Shown: positions 25,449 through 35,533, counted from the stretch's first letter. The stretch: DNA of 64,000 nucleotides from Zavarzinella sp. (GCA_041399155.1 JAWKTI010000007.1:124001-188000); one strand, 5' to 3'. The notes: generated by a model from the letters alone, not told the origin. A program made the numbers and translations.

Positions 25449-27830
25449 ATGCTGAAGTTTGTCAAGAAAGTGATCAAAAAGCTGATTCGTTATCAACCAG
25501 TATCCCAACAATCTGACCCAACGCCACCGCCAATCGTGCCACAATTGAAGCTGGCACAATTGCGAGACTTTCGACTCCATGGCAGCAGTCGCTGGGACGA
25601 TACTGGTGCGGTGCTGATCACCTCTCCAAACATCTGGGATTACGGTCTTGAAGCCGATTTTGACCTGACAACCACTTCCACTACTGTGATGTTGTCTGTG
25701 GAAGGGGAAATCCTGCATGGGGAAATCGCGTTTTGTCTGATCCGGGCAGACAATGAAATCGATTCGATGGCGATGATCCCCCACGGTGTTCGCAATCCTC
25801 GCGTCCTGTTTCACAAACCAGCCGATGCAAAATCGATTTTGGTTCGCAACGTGTCTTCCAGTGGGGAATCTCACATCCGCCTGACACAGATGAAACTGGA
25901 GCCATTTTCGCTGGATTTGAACACAGGCAACGCGTTTGATCTTCAGCAAACACAGCTCAGTCGAGATGAAGCCCGTTTCTGGAATCGTTTTTATGGCACA
26001 GAATCACCCCCACGGTTAGAGCAATATCGTCGCCACCGAATCTTCGATCATCTGCAGCAGGCAACGTGGGTCACCTGGCGTGAGGGAGTGCAGATTAAAA
26101 TTGCCCCCGGCAACGAGACAAGCAGGGCGTTATTTGTCTCCGGCAACTACGAACCAGTCGAACTGGCGGTGCTTGAATCGCTGGTCAGTACAGGGATGAT
26201 GGTCGTCGACATTGGTGCGAATCAGGGGATTTACACTACCCGTGCTGCCAGTCTGGTGGGAGCCACTGGCAAGGTGGTGGCTATTGAGCCTTCAGAACGG
26301 GAATTTCAGCGGTTGACCGAAAACATTCAAAAAAATCAATTTTCACAAGTCTCTCCGTTCGCAGTGGCACTCAGCAATCAGGAAGGTGAGGCGACTCTGC
26401 TGATCAGCCAGGAAAATCACTCTGGCCACAATACCCTGGCGGGCTCCTTTTCATATGTCACCACCCACTCCGACGGTCTGCAGGTGGTGCCACTGAAGCG
26501 ACTGGATGACCTGCTTCCCACGGCCGGGGTAGGGAAAGTCGATTTCATTAAAATCGATGTCGAGGGTGCAGAACTGAGTGCTTTCCAGGGTGGTCGAGCC
26601 GTCCTGGAAAGGGATCACCCAGTCATTCTGTTTGAAGCAACCGCCCAGCACCTTGGGAAAATGGGTGTCACCACCGATCAGTTATTTGGCTTTCTGGCCG
26701 AACTGGGTTACCGTTTCCTGCGGTTTGACCCCACCACCTTTACCTGGGTGCCCGTGCCTGGCTATCAAAGCGGGTCTGAAGCCTACGTGGCAGTACCGGC
26801 GAAGAACTCCGAGCAGGTTGCTTCACAGATAAACAATTATCTGCAAAAGACTTACGTCGATTCAGCCACAGACAATCTGGTCATTGCCAAATCGATGAAT
26901 TCCTCCGATGGTCTGGATATTGGTGTCTTTTTCTCTTCTGATGCGATTGCAATTAACGAGGCCCGTCTGGAGCATCTGGCCAGCCTGAAGCTCGATCTGC
27001 GGGGCAAAACAGTGCTGGAAGTTGGTGGTGGACCAGGTCACCACACCTGTCTGCTGGAAGATCTGGGCGGAAATGTCCTGCTGACGGACGCACGTGCGGA
27101 CAATCTGGAAGACGCAGTGGCACGCCACCCCCACCGGAAAACGGCAATCCTGGATTTGAACGACTGCCCGAATATTGAACAGTTGGGCAAGTTTGATGCC
27201 ATTTACTGCTACGGCACCCTCTACCACCTGGAAAAGCCCCAGTACGCCATTGAACAATTGGCGAAAGTGGGCGACATGATCATGATGGAAACGTGCCTCT
27301 GCACCGCCCACGATAATGTGGTAGAGATTGTGGGTGAAAACAAAGATAATCCCAACCAGGCTTCCAGTGGGCTGGGTTGTCGGCCCGCCCGTGCCTGGGT
27401 GATGGATCAACTTCGGAAGAACTTTGGTTACAGCTACATCGCCATCGATCAGCCGAACCACATCGACTTTAATCTGGAATGGGAAACCCCACCGGAAGCG
27501 AAAAATTATCGGGCAATTTTCGTGGGATCCCGCACCCCGATTCAATTGCCGAAACTGGTGACCGACCTGCCCATGCACCAGCAGTTTTACAGATATCTTA
27601 ATGTTAAGTATCTTGAGGTTGAGACAACTGCTCAGGCCGAGGCAGCACTGCCGGCTTGGTTTGCGGAAAAAGCAAAGATCAAGCTGGTGTTTCCCAATAA
27701 TGCGGACGCACCTGCCAAGCGCAGTCGAATCCTGGAACTGGCGAAAGATTCGGGATATGTCCGCATTGCCGATTACCACTGGAAAGGCCGCTATTTCCTG
27801 ACCCTGGTCCCCACGGTCAGCAACGAATAA
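25449..27830 (+). CDS. two-domain methyltransferase: FkbM domain plus class I SAM methyltransferase
   Basis: 793 residues. An N-terminal beta-rich region (1-150) precedes an FkbM domain at about 240-430: VVDIGANQGIYTTRAASLVG, VVAIEPSEREFQRL and FIKIDVEGAELSAF. A second Rossmann methyltransferase follows at about 510-640: LDLRGKTVLEVGGGPGHHTC and YCYGTLYHLEKPQYAI. FkbM enzymes methylate hydroxyls on sugars and polyketides, and relatives sit in glycan clusters. A fusion of two methyltransferases suggests sequential modification of one glycan or lipid. Stand-alone gene; substrate unknown. Confidence 0.82.
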   Translation: MLKFVKKVIKKLIRYQPVSQQSDPTPPPIVPQLKLAQLRDFRLHGSSRWDDTGAVLITSPNIWDYGLEADFDLTTTSTTVMLSVEGEILHGEIAFCLIRADNEIDSMAMIPHGVRNPRVLFHKPADAKSILVRNVSSSGESHIRLTQMKLEPFSLDLNTGNAFDLQQTQLSRDEARFWNRFYGTESPPRLEQYRRHRIFDHLQQATWVTWREGVQIKIAPGNETSRALFVSGNYEPVELAVLESLVSTGMMVVDIGANQGIYTTRAASLVGATGKVVAIEPSEREFQRLTENIQKNQFSQVSPFAVALSNQEGEATLLISQENHSGHNTLAGSFSYVTTHSDGLQVVPLKRLDDLLPTAGVGKVDFIKIDVEGAELSAFQGGRAVLERDHPVILFEATAQHLGKMGVTTDQLFGFLAELGYRFLRFDPTTFTWVPVPGYQSGSEAYVAVPAKNSEQVASQINNYLQKTYVDSATDNLVIAKSMNSSDGLDIGVFFSSDAIAINEARLEHLASLKLDLRGKTVLEVGGGPGHHTCLLEDLGGNVLLTDARADNLEDAVARHPHRKTAILDLNDCPNIEQLGKFDAIYCYGTLYHLEKPQYAIEQLAKVGDMIMMETCLCTAHDNVVEIVGENKDNPNQASSGLGCRPARAWVMDQLRKNFGYSYIAIDQPNHIDFNLEWETPPEAKNYRAIFVGSRTPIQLPKLVTDLPMHQQFYRYLNVKYLEVETTAQAEAALPAWFAEKAKIKLVFPNNADAPAKRSRILELAKDSGYVRIADYHWKGRYFLTLVPTVSNE

Positions 27831-27895
27831 ATCGCCAAATTTCGGGCAAACCAGATTGAACTACCTTGATATTCGAAAAAAGGTGAGTTTTTGCC

Positions 27896-28642
27896 TTATT
27901 TTCTTTCGGGGGCACGCATCACAAAAAATGCATAGCCAAAGTAATCCGAATATTGCCGAAAAATTGCGATCTCTTGTGTTGCTTCATCCAGAACCGCCAT
28001 TGCTTCGGGTATTCCCTTCCATTCCAATGATTTTTCAGCGATTCGTTGTTCCATTGGAGTATAGTAATTCTCAGTCCAGGCGCTGACTGGCAATAGAAAT
28101 GACCCCACAGGCTGATAACCTAATCGTTCAATGACCGTCAGCTTGTTAGCTACGGTATCAATCTCCGGGTATTGCTGCCAATATTCCCGAAGTGGTGCCG
28201 GTGGGTTATTCTTCAGCCAGACAACTTCACTGACAGCAACATATCCACCAGGTCGGACAATATTGAAGATTTTCCTTAAACCGTTTTCAAACCCCATGTT
28301 GTAAATGGCAGCTTCAGACCAGACAACATCAAAGGTCCCTGGTGGGAAATCAATCAGGTTCATGTCCTTGTCAAGCACTGTCAACCGACTGTCAACCCCC
28401 GCTTCGATCGCAAGAGTTTTTGTCCTTTCAATCATTTCGGGAAGAAAATCCAGTGCTACGACGGTCCCGCCAGATAGGCGTAACAAGTCAACTGTTTGCA
28501 CCCCTGGCCCACAACCAATGTCCAGAATATGTGGTGCGGTGGGTAATTCTGTCATCATGGCATAGGCACGTTGGGTGCATTCCGAAGACCCAGGTCCAGC
28601 ACGCCGTAACGTGCCAAAAATTTCGAGAAAGTAATCCATCAT
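27896..28642 (-). CDS. SAM-dependent methyltransferase
   Basis: 248 residues. Motif I HILDIGCGPGVQTVDLLRL, motif II VVALDFLPEMIERTK, post-I DFPPGTFDVVWSEAAIYNMG and motif III VRPGGYVAVSEVVW: a class I methyltransferase resembling the UbiE/CmoA-type small-molecule enzymes. Substrate cannot be deduced. Followed upstream by the RdgC-like gene on the same strand, 42 bp away. Confidence 0.85.
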   Translation of the reverse strand: MMDYFLEIFGTLRRAGPGSSECTQRAYAMMTELPTAPHILDIGCGPGVQTVDLLRLSGGTVVALDFLPEMIERTKTLAIEAGVDSRLTVLDKDMNLIDFPPGTFDVVWSEAAIYNMGFENGLRKIFNIVRPGGYVAVSEVVWLKNNPPAPLREYWQQYPEIDTVANKLTVIERLGYQPVGSFLLPVSAWTENYYTPMEQRIAEKSLEWKGIPEAMAVLDEATQEIAIFRQYSDYFGYAFFVMRAPERK

Positions 28643-28684
28643 TGTCCCGGTAAGATGAGAGAAAATGAGGAAATTTGGTCCTCA

Positions 28685-29842
28685 TTAATCCATTTTTAGC
28701 CATTGCTGCATTTTGGCCAGCATTTTCGACCAGTCCCCACCAAAGCGGACAATACAGAATTGTTCGTACAACAGATCAAATGTTTCCACCAGGTGGCGTA
28801 ACTGGTCGGAACGTGCGGCAACGCGGGCCAATTCGGTCTCCGGATCGTCTTCCGGTGGAGGAATCTTGGCCGCACTGATGACGTACGGTTCGGCCAGCAG
28901 GCTGATTTCGTACGGAATCTGGTGCCTGACGATCGTAATACCGGCTTTGCGTGGTAGTTTCCCACCTTGCAGCCCACGCAGAGCCTCTGGCAGGATGGTG
29001 GGGGCTTCGTGCGTAAACGTTTCGCTGCCTGTCATCCCACGTGGGCATTCCAGGGTCAGCGAACGAGTCATCATCACCGTAATTTCGCTGCCATCGCTGC
29101 CTTTGAAGGTCTCCTCATCATCGTGGCACATAAACCACAGCCAGATCAGAAATTCGTTTCCGGCAAAGTCGCGGTTCGCCTCATCTGCGATCCAACTGAC
29201 CTCTTTGGGTGCGACACTGGGCACAAATGGCGACAAGGAGGCATCATCCACCGCGCGAGTTTGCTGATAGGCTTCCGCAATCTGGTACGCACGCCGACCA
29301 CTGGAAACCAGCTCCAGGTGGTAGCCAAAGGTATTTTTGAACAGCACCCCCAGCCGATCGATTGCGGTGCTGGACGATGTGCCGAACCACAATTCGTTAC
29401 TCTGGCGTTCCCACACGCACTCAATCGCTTTGCGTTTGGTAAATCGCCCATCTTTGGCTTCCTGTTCCAGTCGGTCGCGGGCAGATTCGCGGGCCTCTTT
29501 CTTCTGGCGTGTGGAGGCAAAACCACTCGGATTGCTCTTGATCAGTGCGGCAAGATCGATTTCGTAATAGGCTCGCAGCAAATCCCCAGGCAGTTTGGTG
29601 GTATCCATCCGCATGCTGAAAAACAGCATGTCATTAATGATATTTTTCTCATATTCAAACTGTGTATCCAGAATATGCCCCGCAGCACACCAGCCGGTAT
29701 CGACGCCATCGGCGGAAAGCAGACGCTGCCTGCCAATACTGTTTTCTGCCAGCATCGCGAGGTGCGATTCTTCGAAAAGTTCAGGCGGCTGACCAAGTAC
29801 CGTAAATCGCGTAATGGTTGCCCTGCCGGAGAAAAATCCCAT
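28685..29842 (-). CDS. RdgC-like recombination-associated protein
   Basis: 385 residues; AAGGATTTG precedes the ATG. Resembles RdgC in length and blocks: RFTVLGQPPELFEESHLAML, KKEARESARDRLEQEAKDGR (as in the RdgC stem) and NEFLIWLWFMCHDDE followed by TLECPRGMTGSETFTHEAPT. E. coli RdgC is a DNA-binding ring that restrains RecA loading; the planctomycete relatives are divergent and untested. Possibly co-transcribed with the methyltransferase downstream. Confidence 0.65.
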   Translation of the reverse strand: MGFFSGRATITRFTVLGQPPELFEESHLAMLAENSIGRQRLLSADGVDTGWCAAGHILDTQFEYEKNIINDMLFFSMRMDTTKLPGDLLRAYYEIDLAALIKSNPSGFASTRQKKEARESARDRLEQEAKDGRFTKRKAIECVWERQSNELWFGTSSSTAIDRLGVLFKNTFGYHLELVSSGRRAYQIAEAYQQTRAVDDASLSPFVPSVAPKEVSWIADEANRDFAGNEFLIWLWFMCHDDEETFKGSDGSEITVMMTRSLTLECPRGMTGSETFTHEAPTILPEALRGLQGGKLPRKAGITIVRHQIPYEISLLAEPYVISAAKIPPPEDDPETELARVAARSDQLRHLVETFDLLYEQFCIVRFGGDWSKMLAKMQQWLKMD

Positions 29843-30391
29843 GCAAATCCTTCATAACACGGCGGTCCAGCCCAATCCAACTGCACCCGCCCAAGTTTCG
29901 AATGGGTAATTCTATATGTTCTGGGGCACTTTTTGCCCGACTGGTGCCGGAGAAATTACCCGCACCTGAAAGTATGGTGAATACCCCGTGGGAATGACGA
30001 ACGATTGATCAGTTCAGGCATTTGGAATGACCAGTTACCCACTCCAATTCTTGACTTCTTGGCATCCTGGCGGCTTGGCGGTCAATTTTGCATCCCAAGG
30101 GACATGAAACCACCCTTCCAGGTGCTGCGGGCGATGAAGGCGAAAGAAAAACAAACCGGCTAACAATGCAGGAGTTTCGAATTGCCAATCCTATCGGTCT
30201 GCTCTGGATTCCCGCCTTCGCGGGAATGACGGTTGGTTATGAACAACCGTCTGACGGCAAACTACGGCCAATGCCATCGGCTCACAAGCAAGCGGACAAG
30301 ATGTCGGCGGTCCCAGAGAAAACTAACCACATGTGGGCGATTGGCATTCAGCTCGATTTCTCATCCAGCTTTTCTCGCACGGAAATCGCCC
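29843..30391. other. intergenic region with a REP-like repeat
   Basis: 550 bp without a convincing gene. Includes CATCCTGGCGGCTTGGCGG near 30063 and the palindromic repeat at 30204-30234. Short plus-strand frames here are composed of the repeat and lack coding character. Confidence 0.5.
30204..30234. repeat. REP-like palindromic repeat, copy 2
   Basis: Same 31 bp as 8452-8482, core ATTCCCGCCTTCGCGGGAAT. Confidence 0.85.
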
Positions 30392-31579
30392 TTAAAACTC
30401 CGTGGTGACGCGTTTTTTCGCATGTTCCAGTGGCAGGCCAGTACAGTCGGTAATCGTCTGCATGATTTCCTGGGCTTTCGCCTGTTTTGGACCTCGGTAA
30501 ACATACGTTTCGCTGGCACCGTGGCCTTTCGTCAGACTGACTGCGAAGCGTTCTGGAAAAATCACCAGAAAATACCACAGTGCGGCACTGCCCAGCGTGA
30601 ATACCAGCCAGATCAGTTTTCCCCAGCCCGCCAACGCAAACGCGGTGGGTGCGGCAGAGAGAAAAATGAGAAAAATTAACCAATCCGTGATCCCTGTGGT
30701 GCTGTAGGGCCCAATCGCAACCGATTCGTGGTCCTGCCAGCGAATCCGGTTTTCCCACACCGGGTACAGGCAGATGAAAAAGTAGCTGGTAATCCGACTG
30801 CGACCACGGGAATCTCGCCTGACCTGCAACGCAGGATAGGAACCGAGCAAAAATGCCTGCAGGAAAATCGTAAACAGCAGTGTGCCATATTCGACAGGGT
30901 CAAGCGACAGCACCAGATAGCGGGCACCGTAGAAGAACAGATCGATCCCCACGGCAATGCCAAACCAGCGCCAACGCCACTTGCGAGACATCCCCGTATC
31001 CCAATAGCGATTCACCACCGGGAAGGTGCGTTTGATTACTTCGCCTGTTTCGTGGTTGTACCCACAGTGGGTGCAGAGCAGGTCAGTGTCCGGAATCCGC
31101 TTCCCACAATTCCTGCACGGAATCGAATTTTCGACAATTTCTTCCACGATGTAGGGGTTGGCGTTTTCTTCATCGTCCTCTTCTTCAAACACCGGACGTG
31201 GGGGCGGCTTCGTTTCTTTTGCTGCCAGATCCTCTGTCACCGCCCAGGTGCTGCCGCGATTGCGTTGCCGCACCGGTCGTTCTTCTGTGGGTGGGGCTTC
31301 TTTGGGTGGAGGTGCCGCTTTCTTCGGCACACGTGGTGGCTGCTTTTCTGCTACTGGCTTGGGTGCGGGCTCGTCTTCGAGACTGTCCCAATCGATTTCC
31401 TGCGTTCTGGATGCAGTTTTTCTGGCAATCTGCGGGGGCTGGGGCGTCTGCGGGGCTTCACTGGCTGTCTGACCGATGATATTGCCGCACCACATGCATT
31501 CGAGGTCGGATTTGGGTATGCCTTCCGGTGGGATCCCCAGCACCGTTTGACAACTGGGACAGGAAATCGACTGTGCCAT
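30392..31579 (-). CDS. membrane protein with two zinc-ribbon motifs
   Basis: 395 residues from ATG 31579 (MAQSISCPSCQTVLGIP). First zinc ribbon CPSC...CMWC at 7-31, a Pro/Lys/Glu-rich disordered linker (about 40-140), a second ribbon CRNCGKRIPDTDLLCTHCGY near 155, then four or five hydrophobic spans and a cytosolic tail ending in TGLPLEHAKKRVTTEF. Architecture typical of planctomycete zinc-ribbon membrane proteins of unknown function. Confidence 0.7.
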   Translation of the reverse strand: MAQSISCPSCQTVLGIPPEGIPKSDLECMWCGNIIGQTASEAPQTPQPPQIARKTASRTQEIDWDSLEDEPAPKPVAEKQPPRVPKKAAPPPKEAPPTEERPVRQRNRGSTWAVTEDLAAKETKPPPRPVFEEEDDEENANPYIVEEIVENSIPCRNCGKRIPDTDLLCTHCGYNHETGEVIKRTFPVVNRYWDTGMSRKWRWRWFGIAVGIDLFFYGARYLVLSLDPVEYGTLLFTIFLQAFLLGSYPALQVRRDSRGRSRITSYFFICLYPVWENRIRWQDHESVAIGPYSTTGITDWLIFLIFLSAAPTAFALAGWGKLIWLVFTLGSAALWYFLVIFPERFAVSLTKGHGASETYVYRGPKQAKAQEIMQTITDCTGLPLEHAKKRVTTEF

Positions 31580-31613
31580 GGCTTCCGTGGTGGTGAAAGA
31601 AGAACGCTTTATC

Positions 31614-32102
31614 TTAACGTGTTGGTGGGCGATATAAAAGCCAGCCACCAAACAATAGTGCGATTGCCCACTGTGCGGTGCTGACGCACAGATAGCCTGC
31701 GTGCCACGGGCGAAACTGTTTCCGCGATATCATTTTTTGGTTTTCCAGATCGATGAACAGGTCCATTTTGATGTGTACCATCACCTGAGCAATCAGGGTG
31801 GCCAGCAAAATTGCCCAGATTGCCGTGGCCCATGCCTTTTTTCTTCTGGAAATGGGCAGCACCGCCAGATAGAGCAGCGCGACAAGCAACGTCATTCCGC
31901 CTGACAGGTTCAAATAGTGCGTAACCTGTTGTGTAATCAGACCTTGCTGAAAATCTGATCCCGTGATTTCGGCTCCGATGGGCACCACGATCAGGCCGTA
32001 AAACATGAAGCCACCTTGCCAGAAGATCAGCAGAAAAAACAGCACTCCCCGCACCACGTGGGGTGTAGGAAAAGTGCGTTGATCGTTCTGTGCTTTTTCC
32101 AT
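31614..32102 (-). CDS. four-helix inner-membrane protein
   Basis: 162 residues with four hydrophobic segments (VLFFLLIFWQGGFMFYGLIV, GGMTLLVALLYLAVLPI, WATAIWAILLATLIAQVMV, TAQWAIALLFGGWLLY). Family not recognised. Ends 34 bp before the zinc-ribbon protein on the same strand; likely an operon. Confidence 0.65.
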   Translation of the reverse strand: MEKAQNDQRTFPTPHVVRGVLFFLLIFWQGGFMFYGLIVVPIGAEITGSDFQQGLITQQVTHYLNLSGGMTLLVALLYLAVLPISRRKKAWATAIWAILLATLIAQVMVHIKMDLFIDLENQKMISRKQFRPWHAGYLCVSTAQWAIALLFGGWLLYRPPTR

Positions 32103-32447
32103 AACAATCTATTTATATAATCAAGTGAATATAAAAACAGAAAAGCGTTCGTATATTGAACCTCATGCGGGTCTGGGGGCTCTAATTATTACCTACTTCG
32201 TGTGGTGTGAACGCCAGTGCCGACCCACCAATATTTGGTGTGAAATCTCTGAACAGCCCACCACATGAAGTACTTATGTTCTACTATCTGGTGCTTTTTC
32301 GCACAAAACGTATTTACCACCAGAACATCATCATTCGTGCGACCATTTTGCGTGGGTACAGATTACCTGTTTTTACAATATTTCATGATTTTGCCACTTC
32401 TTACCGATGATTAGCGGAAGTACTGCCACTTTTTCGGAACTTTAGGC
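32103..32447. other. AT-rich divergent intergenic region
   Basis: 345 bp between two divergent genes. A TATATAAT stretch sits next to the left gene and TTGAAC/ACCTAC-like segments follow. One 67-codon plus frame exists (32207-32410), but its composition is not coding-like. Confidence 0.35.
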
Positions 32448-33749
32448 ATGATGCGTTTAGCCATTACTTTCCTTTTCCTTGCAGCCACCGTTGGTGCGAC
32501 GGAACCTGTTCGTTTTCAACGCAATCCTGCTGGCAAAGAAGTTCATGTTGAAATTTCCACCAAACTGCAGGGTTATTTTCAGATCATTCGTGGTGGTAAA
32601 CCTGTCAAGCTGGCAGTTTCAGCCAACAATCAGCACCGCTTCGAGCAAATCTCATTAAAATTCAATGAGAAACAAGTCCCCACGCAGGCGGTCCGGTGGT
32701 ATGAAACTGCAGAATCGAAAGCCACGATCGATGGGGAAAGCAATAGTCGCACGTTATCGGACAAGCGAAGGCAGATTGTGGTCGACCGCACGCTGCAACA
32801 GTTAATTTGTTACAGTCTGGAAGGCCCACTGACCCAGCAGGATCTGGAAATGGTGGCAGAGCATTATGACACCTTGCCGATTGTTGGATTATTGCCCGAA
32901 AAACCAGTGGCACTGAACGATACCTGGAAAATCGACCCGGGTGTTGTGCAGTCGCTGTGCCTGTTTGATGCCCTGACCGAACAGGATTTGCAGGCAACCT
33001 TCAAAAGCCAGACGGACACCACCGCAACGATTGCAGTATCCGGCACCGCCAAGGGGATAGAACGCGGTGCGTTAGCCACCTTAACAATCACAGCTGCAGT
33101 AACTTACGACAAATCGACAGAGCAAATTTCGGCCATCCAGTGGCAGCAACGTGATGTACGCCAGGCGGGGCCGATGACACCCGCAGCCAATCTGGAAAGC
33201 GAAACGAATGTGGTCGTGAAACCACAGGCAGCCACGCACGTGCCAGCAGGGATTGCCAGCAAGATTCCTGCCGTGGACCGATTGCCTCAGGCAATGGCGT
33301 CCTTATTCGTGCGGGAACCTGCCCAGCGTTACGAATTGATGCACCACCGCGAATGGCAAATGATTGCCGCCAACCAATACACCATGATCATGCGGCTGAT
33401 GCAGCGTGGGGATTTCATTGCCCAACTGAGCATTACTTATTGGAAGAAGCTGGAGGCGGGCAAAAATCTGGGAGCTGACCAGTTTGTGAAGGAAATCTCA
33501 TCTTTGCCCGGCTGGGAGATGCTGTCAATCACCGAACGAGGGGAAATTCCGAACGAAGAGAAACGCTGGACATACCGCGTTGTGGCCACAGGCAAGTTGA
33601 ATGGTCAGCCGGTGACGCAACATTTTTATTGTGTTGCCGCACCAAATGGGCAGCACGTGCTGTTGACCTTCACAGGCACCGCAGACAACATGGTGCGTCT
33701 CAGCACCCGCGACCTGGAAATAGTGAACTCACTTGTGATTAATAAATGA
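32448..33749 (+). CDS. large secreted protein, unknown function
   Basis: 433 residues. Signal peptide MMRLAITFLFLAATVGATEP. N-terminal half beta-rich, with RTLSDKRRQIVVDRTLQQLI, PVALNDTWKIDP and QISAIQWQQRDVRQAGPMTP. C-terminal half with MHHREWQMIAANQYTMIMRL and HFYCVAAPNGQHVLLTFTG. Probably a periplasmic planctomycete-specific protein. The last codons (EIVNSLVINK and stop) reappear, diverged but protein-conserving, at 37010-37042, beyond a three-gene segment. Confidence 0.6.
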   Translation: MMRLAITFLFLAATVGATEPVRFQRNPAGKEVHVEISTKLQGYFQIIRGGKPVKLAVSANNQHRFEQISLKFNEKQVPTQAVRWYETAESKATIDGESNSRTLSDKRRQIVVDRTLQQLICYSLEGPLTQQDLEMVAEHYDTLPIVGLLPEKPVALNDTWKIDPGVVQSLCLFDALTEQDLQATFKSQTDTTATIAVSGTAKGIERGALATLTITAAVTYDKSTEQISAIQWQQRDVRQAGPMTPAANLESETNVVVKPQAATHVPAGIASKIPAVDRLPQAMASLFVREPAQRYELMHHREWQMIAANQYTMIMRLMQRGDFIAQLSITYWKKLEAGKNLGADQFVKEISSLPGWEMLSITERGEIPNEEKRWTYRVVATGKLNGQPVTQHFYCVAAPNGQHVLLTFTGTADNMVRLSTRDLEIVNSLVINK

Positions 33750-33761
33750 GTAAATGGTGAG
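33717..33761 (+). repeat. gene-tail repeat, left copy (partner 37010-37054)
   Basis: 45 bp covering the last ten codons, the stop and 12 bp after it. It matches 37010-37054 at 38 of 45 positions; the encoded end EIVNSL[V/A]INK is conserved at 9 of 10 residues, so the divergence is mostly synonymous. Confidence 0.7.
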
Positions 33762-33790
33762 AGAGAAAGTCGGGTGCCACTGGGGGAAAA

Positions 33791-35326
33791 TTACTTCACT
33801 AATTCTGGATCACTCAGCTTCCACGTTTTGTCGTAGAAAGGCTTTAGAGGACCGTACAGTCGGAAAATAGTGTTCCATCCCTTCCCAGGTACGGTCTGGA
33901 CCCAGTTATTTTCAAAACCTTTCGGTGGCTCCGGCGCAAAGTAAATGTCGTAGGAACCATCCCGATTTTGCTTCATGTTCTTCTGGCTGAGATTGTCGAT
34001 GCCTGGGAAACGTTGATCGGTTTGCAGCATTGATCGCGTCTGATTATCATAAAGCGTAAACGACCAGAAGTCCTTTGCAGGTACGTTCGGAGGCAAATGG
34101 ATCTTGTACGTTTTGCTGCCATCCAGTGCATTGCCATCCTTATCTAGATAGGCAATCAGATATTGTGAACCCTTGCCGACATTCCTGGCTGCCATGGCCG
34201 GTGTAATCCCTGTTGCATAGAAGTGCATGTATACGCGACCATCGTAAAGTCGCCTGCCTTCGAGAATGAAATCGTAGCGGTTGGCAAAAAACGGGTTCGT
34301 CCACTTCAATTCGCCAGGATACACATATGCAAGATCATCCTTCGGGCGGGCTGTGAGAGCCCGAGCGGTCACAGCACCGATCTTGGCCACATCCTCCAGG
34401 ATTTTCTTCTGCTCTGGAGTAGGATCGAACTTCTTGCCCTTCTCGATCCCTACCTCGGCAAGCAAACCACGGATGTCCGGGTCAAGACCCATGAGCGTTT
34501 CGTCCTGGATCTGAGCATTCAGCTCTTCCCAGTAACCATAGTCCATCCGGTGGATGGTGTTGTTGGACTTACCAGAGACATTAATAAATGTCAGCTTCGG
34601 CTGGTTATTCTTTTGGGAAAGCGGGTAGGCTTTGAAGAGCTTCTGTGTCGCCTCCACCGCGGGCTTGGTCGAGCCTTCCACTGGGAAGCCCCTCCAAACA
34701 ACCCAGTTGCCGGTCGTCGGTGTTCGAGCGATGTGATAGCCATCTGGGAGCTCTCCTTTGTAGTCCTCGCGGACAAGTAAGAATTTACCGCCCTGACCAT
34801 TGTCCGGGCCCGCGTTGCCGAAATCAGCCACGTACTGGAACCAGGCATCGTCGATGATTCCTAGGACGTTCGGCGGCGTTTCGAGCACCATCGGCTCATC
34901 GCCCAGTTCCACCCAAATTGCCTGGTAGATCGATACCGTATTGGGGGTCAGCCAGCGTGCTTTGGAATCCATCTGATCGGCGAACTGGATCACCGTGGTG
35001 TTCGGCGGACCGAACTCACGAATGCCCTGTTCCATAGCGTACATTGATGCGATCTGAATAGAGTTCAGATAAGCACTCAACGCCCGCTGCCGAAACAAGT
35101 TTTCATAGACCAGTTGGGTGGTTTTGACATCGGGCACACCGTCAAATCCTGTCAAAGTGCCAATCGAAGTTTCCAGCTTGTCCGGTGTGGCGATTCCTGG
35201 CGGTACTGGTGTGGTCATCTTCATCTTGGGTGGTTGCATTATTTGCTGCTGTTGTATAGCAGCAAGCCAGCCAATCGATGCAGTAGTGACGAGTAAAGTC
35301 ACAATCAGAATACGGGTGTACTTCAT
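33791..35326 (-). CDS. secreted DUF1254/DUF1214 protein
   Basis: 511 residues; CAAGGATATTTTCC precedes the ATG. Signal peptide (YTRILIVTLLVTTASIGWLA). DUF1254 half: QLVYENLFRQRALSAYLNSI, TVIQFADQMDSKARWLTPNT and VSIYQAIWVELGDEPMVLET. DUF1214 half: YDFILEGRRLYDGRVYMHFY, FWSFTLYDNQTRSMLQTDQR and YDIYFAPEPPKGFENNWVQT. The family is widespread, often in proteobacteria, and functionally open. It lies inside the segment bounded by gene-tail repeats. Confidence 0.88.
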   Translation of the reverse strand: MKYTRILIVTLLVTTASIGWLAAIQQQQIMQPPKMKMTTPVPPGIATPDKLETSIGTLTGFDGVPDVKTTQLVYENLFRQRALSAYLNSIQIASMYAMEQGIREFGPPNTTVIQFADQMDSKARWLTPNTVSIYQAIWVELGDEPMVLETPPNVLGIIDDAWFQYVADFGNAGPDNGQGGKFLLVREDYKGELPDGYHIARTPTTGNWVVWRGFPVEGSTKPAVEATQKLFKAYPLSQKNNQPKLTFINVSGKSNNTIHRMDYGYWEELNAQIQDETLMGLDPDIRGLLAEVGIEKGKKFDPTPEQKKILEDVAKIGAVTARALTARPKDDLAYVYPGELKWTNPFFANRYDFILEGRRLYDGRVYMHFYATGITPAMAARNVGKGSQYLIAYLDKDGNALDGSKTYKIHLPPNVPAKDFWSFTLYDNQTRSMLQTDQRFPGIDNLSQKNMKQNRDGSYDIYFAPEPPKGFENNWVQTVPGKGWNTIFRLYGPLKPFYDKTWKLSDPELVK

Positions 35327-35533
35327 GGAAAATATCCTTGGTCAGGGTACAATTTGATATCGGTTAATTGGTCAGCGATATCATGGATCAACGAATGGGG
35401 CATTGACGATGATTGTTCTTTATGAGCGGTTTTTATTTCTCTTTCTTCGTAGGCACTTTCATCATGGGAAGGTGCCTCGAATTGCATCACCTATTCATCA
35501 GGTTTCCTGAACAGCGATTCTATTGAGCTGTCC

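Noticed and set aside
30088..30679. Plus frames of 106 and 148 codons
   Set aside because: They run through the REP-like hairpin and the 3' end of the zinc-ribbon gene on the other strand.
32207..32410. 67-codon plus frame in the divergent region before 32448
   Set aside because: No ribosome site and composition unlike neighbouring genes.
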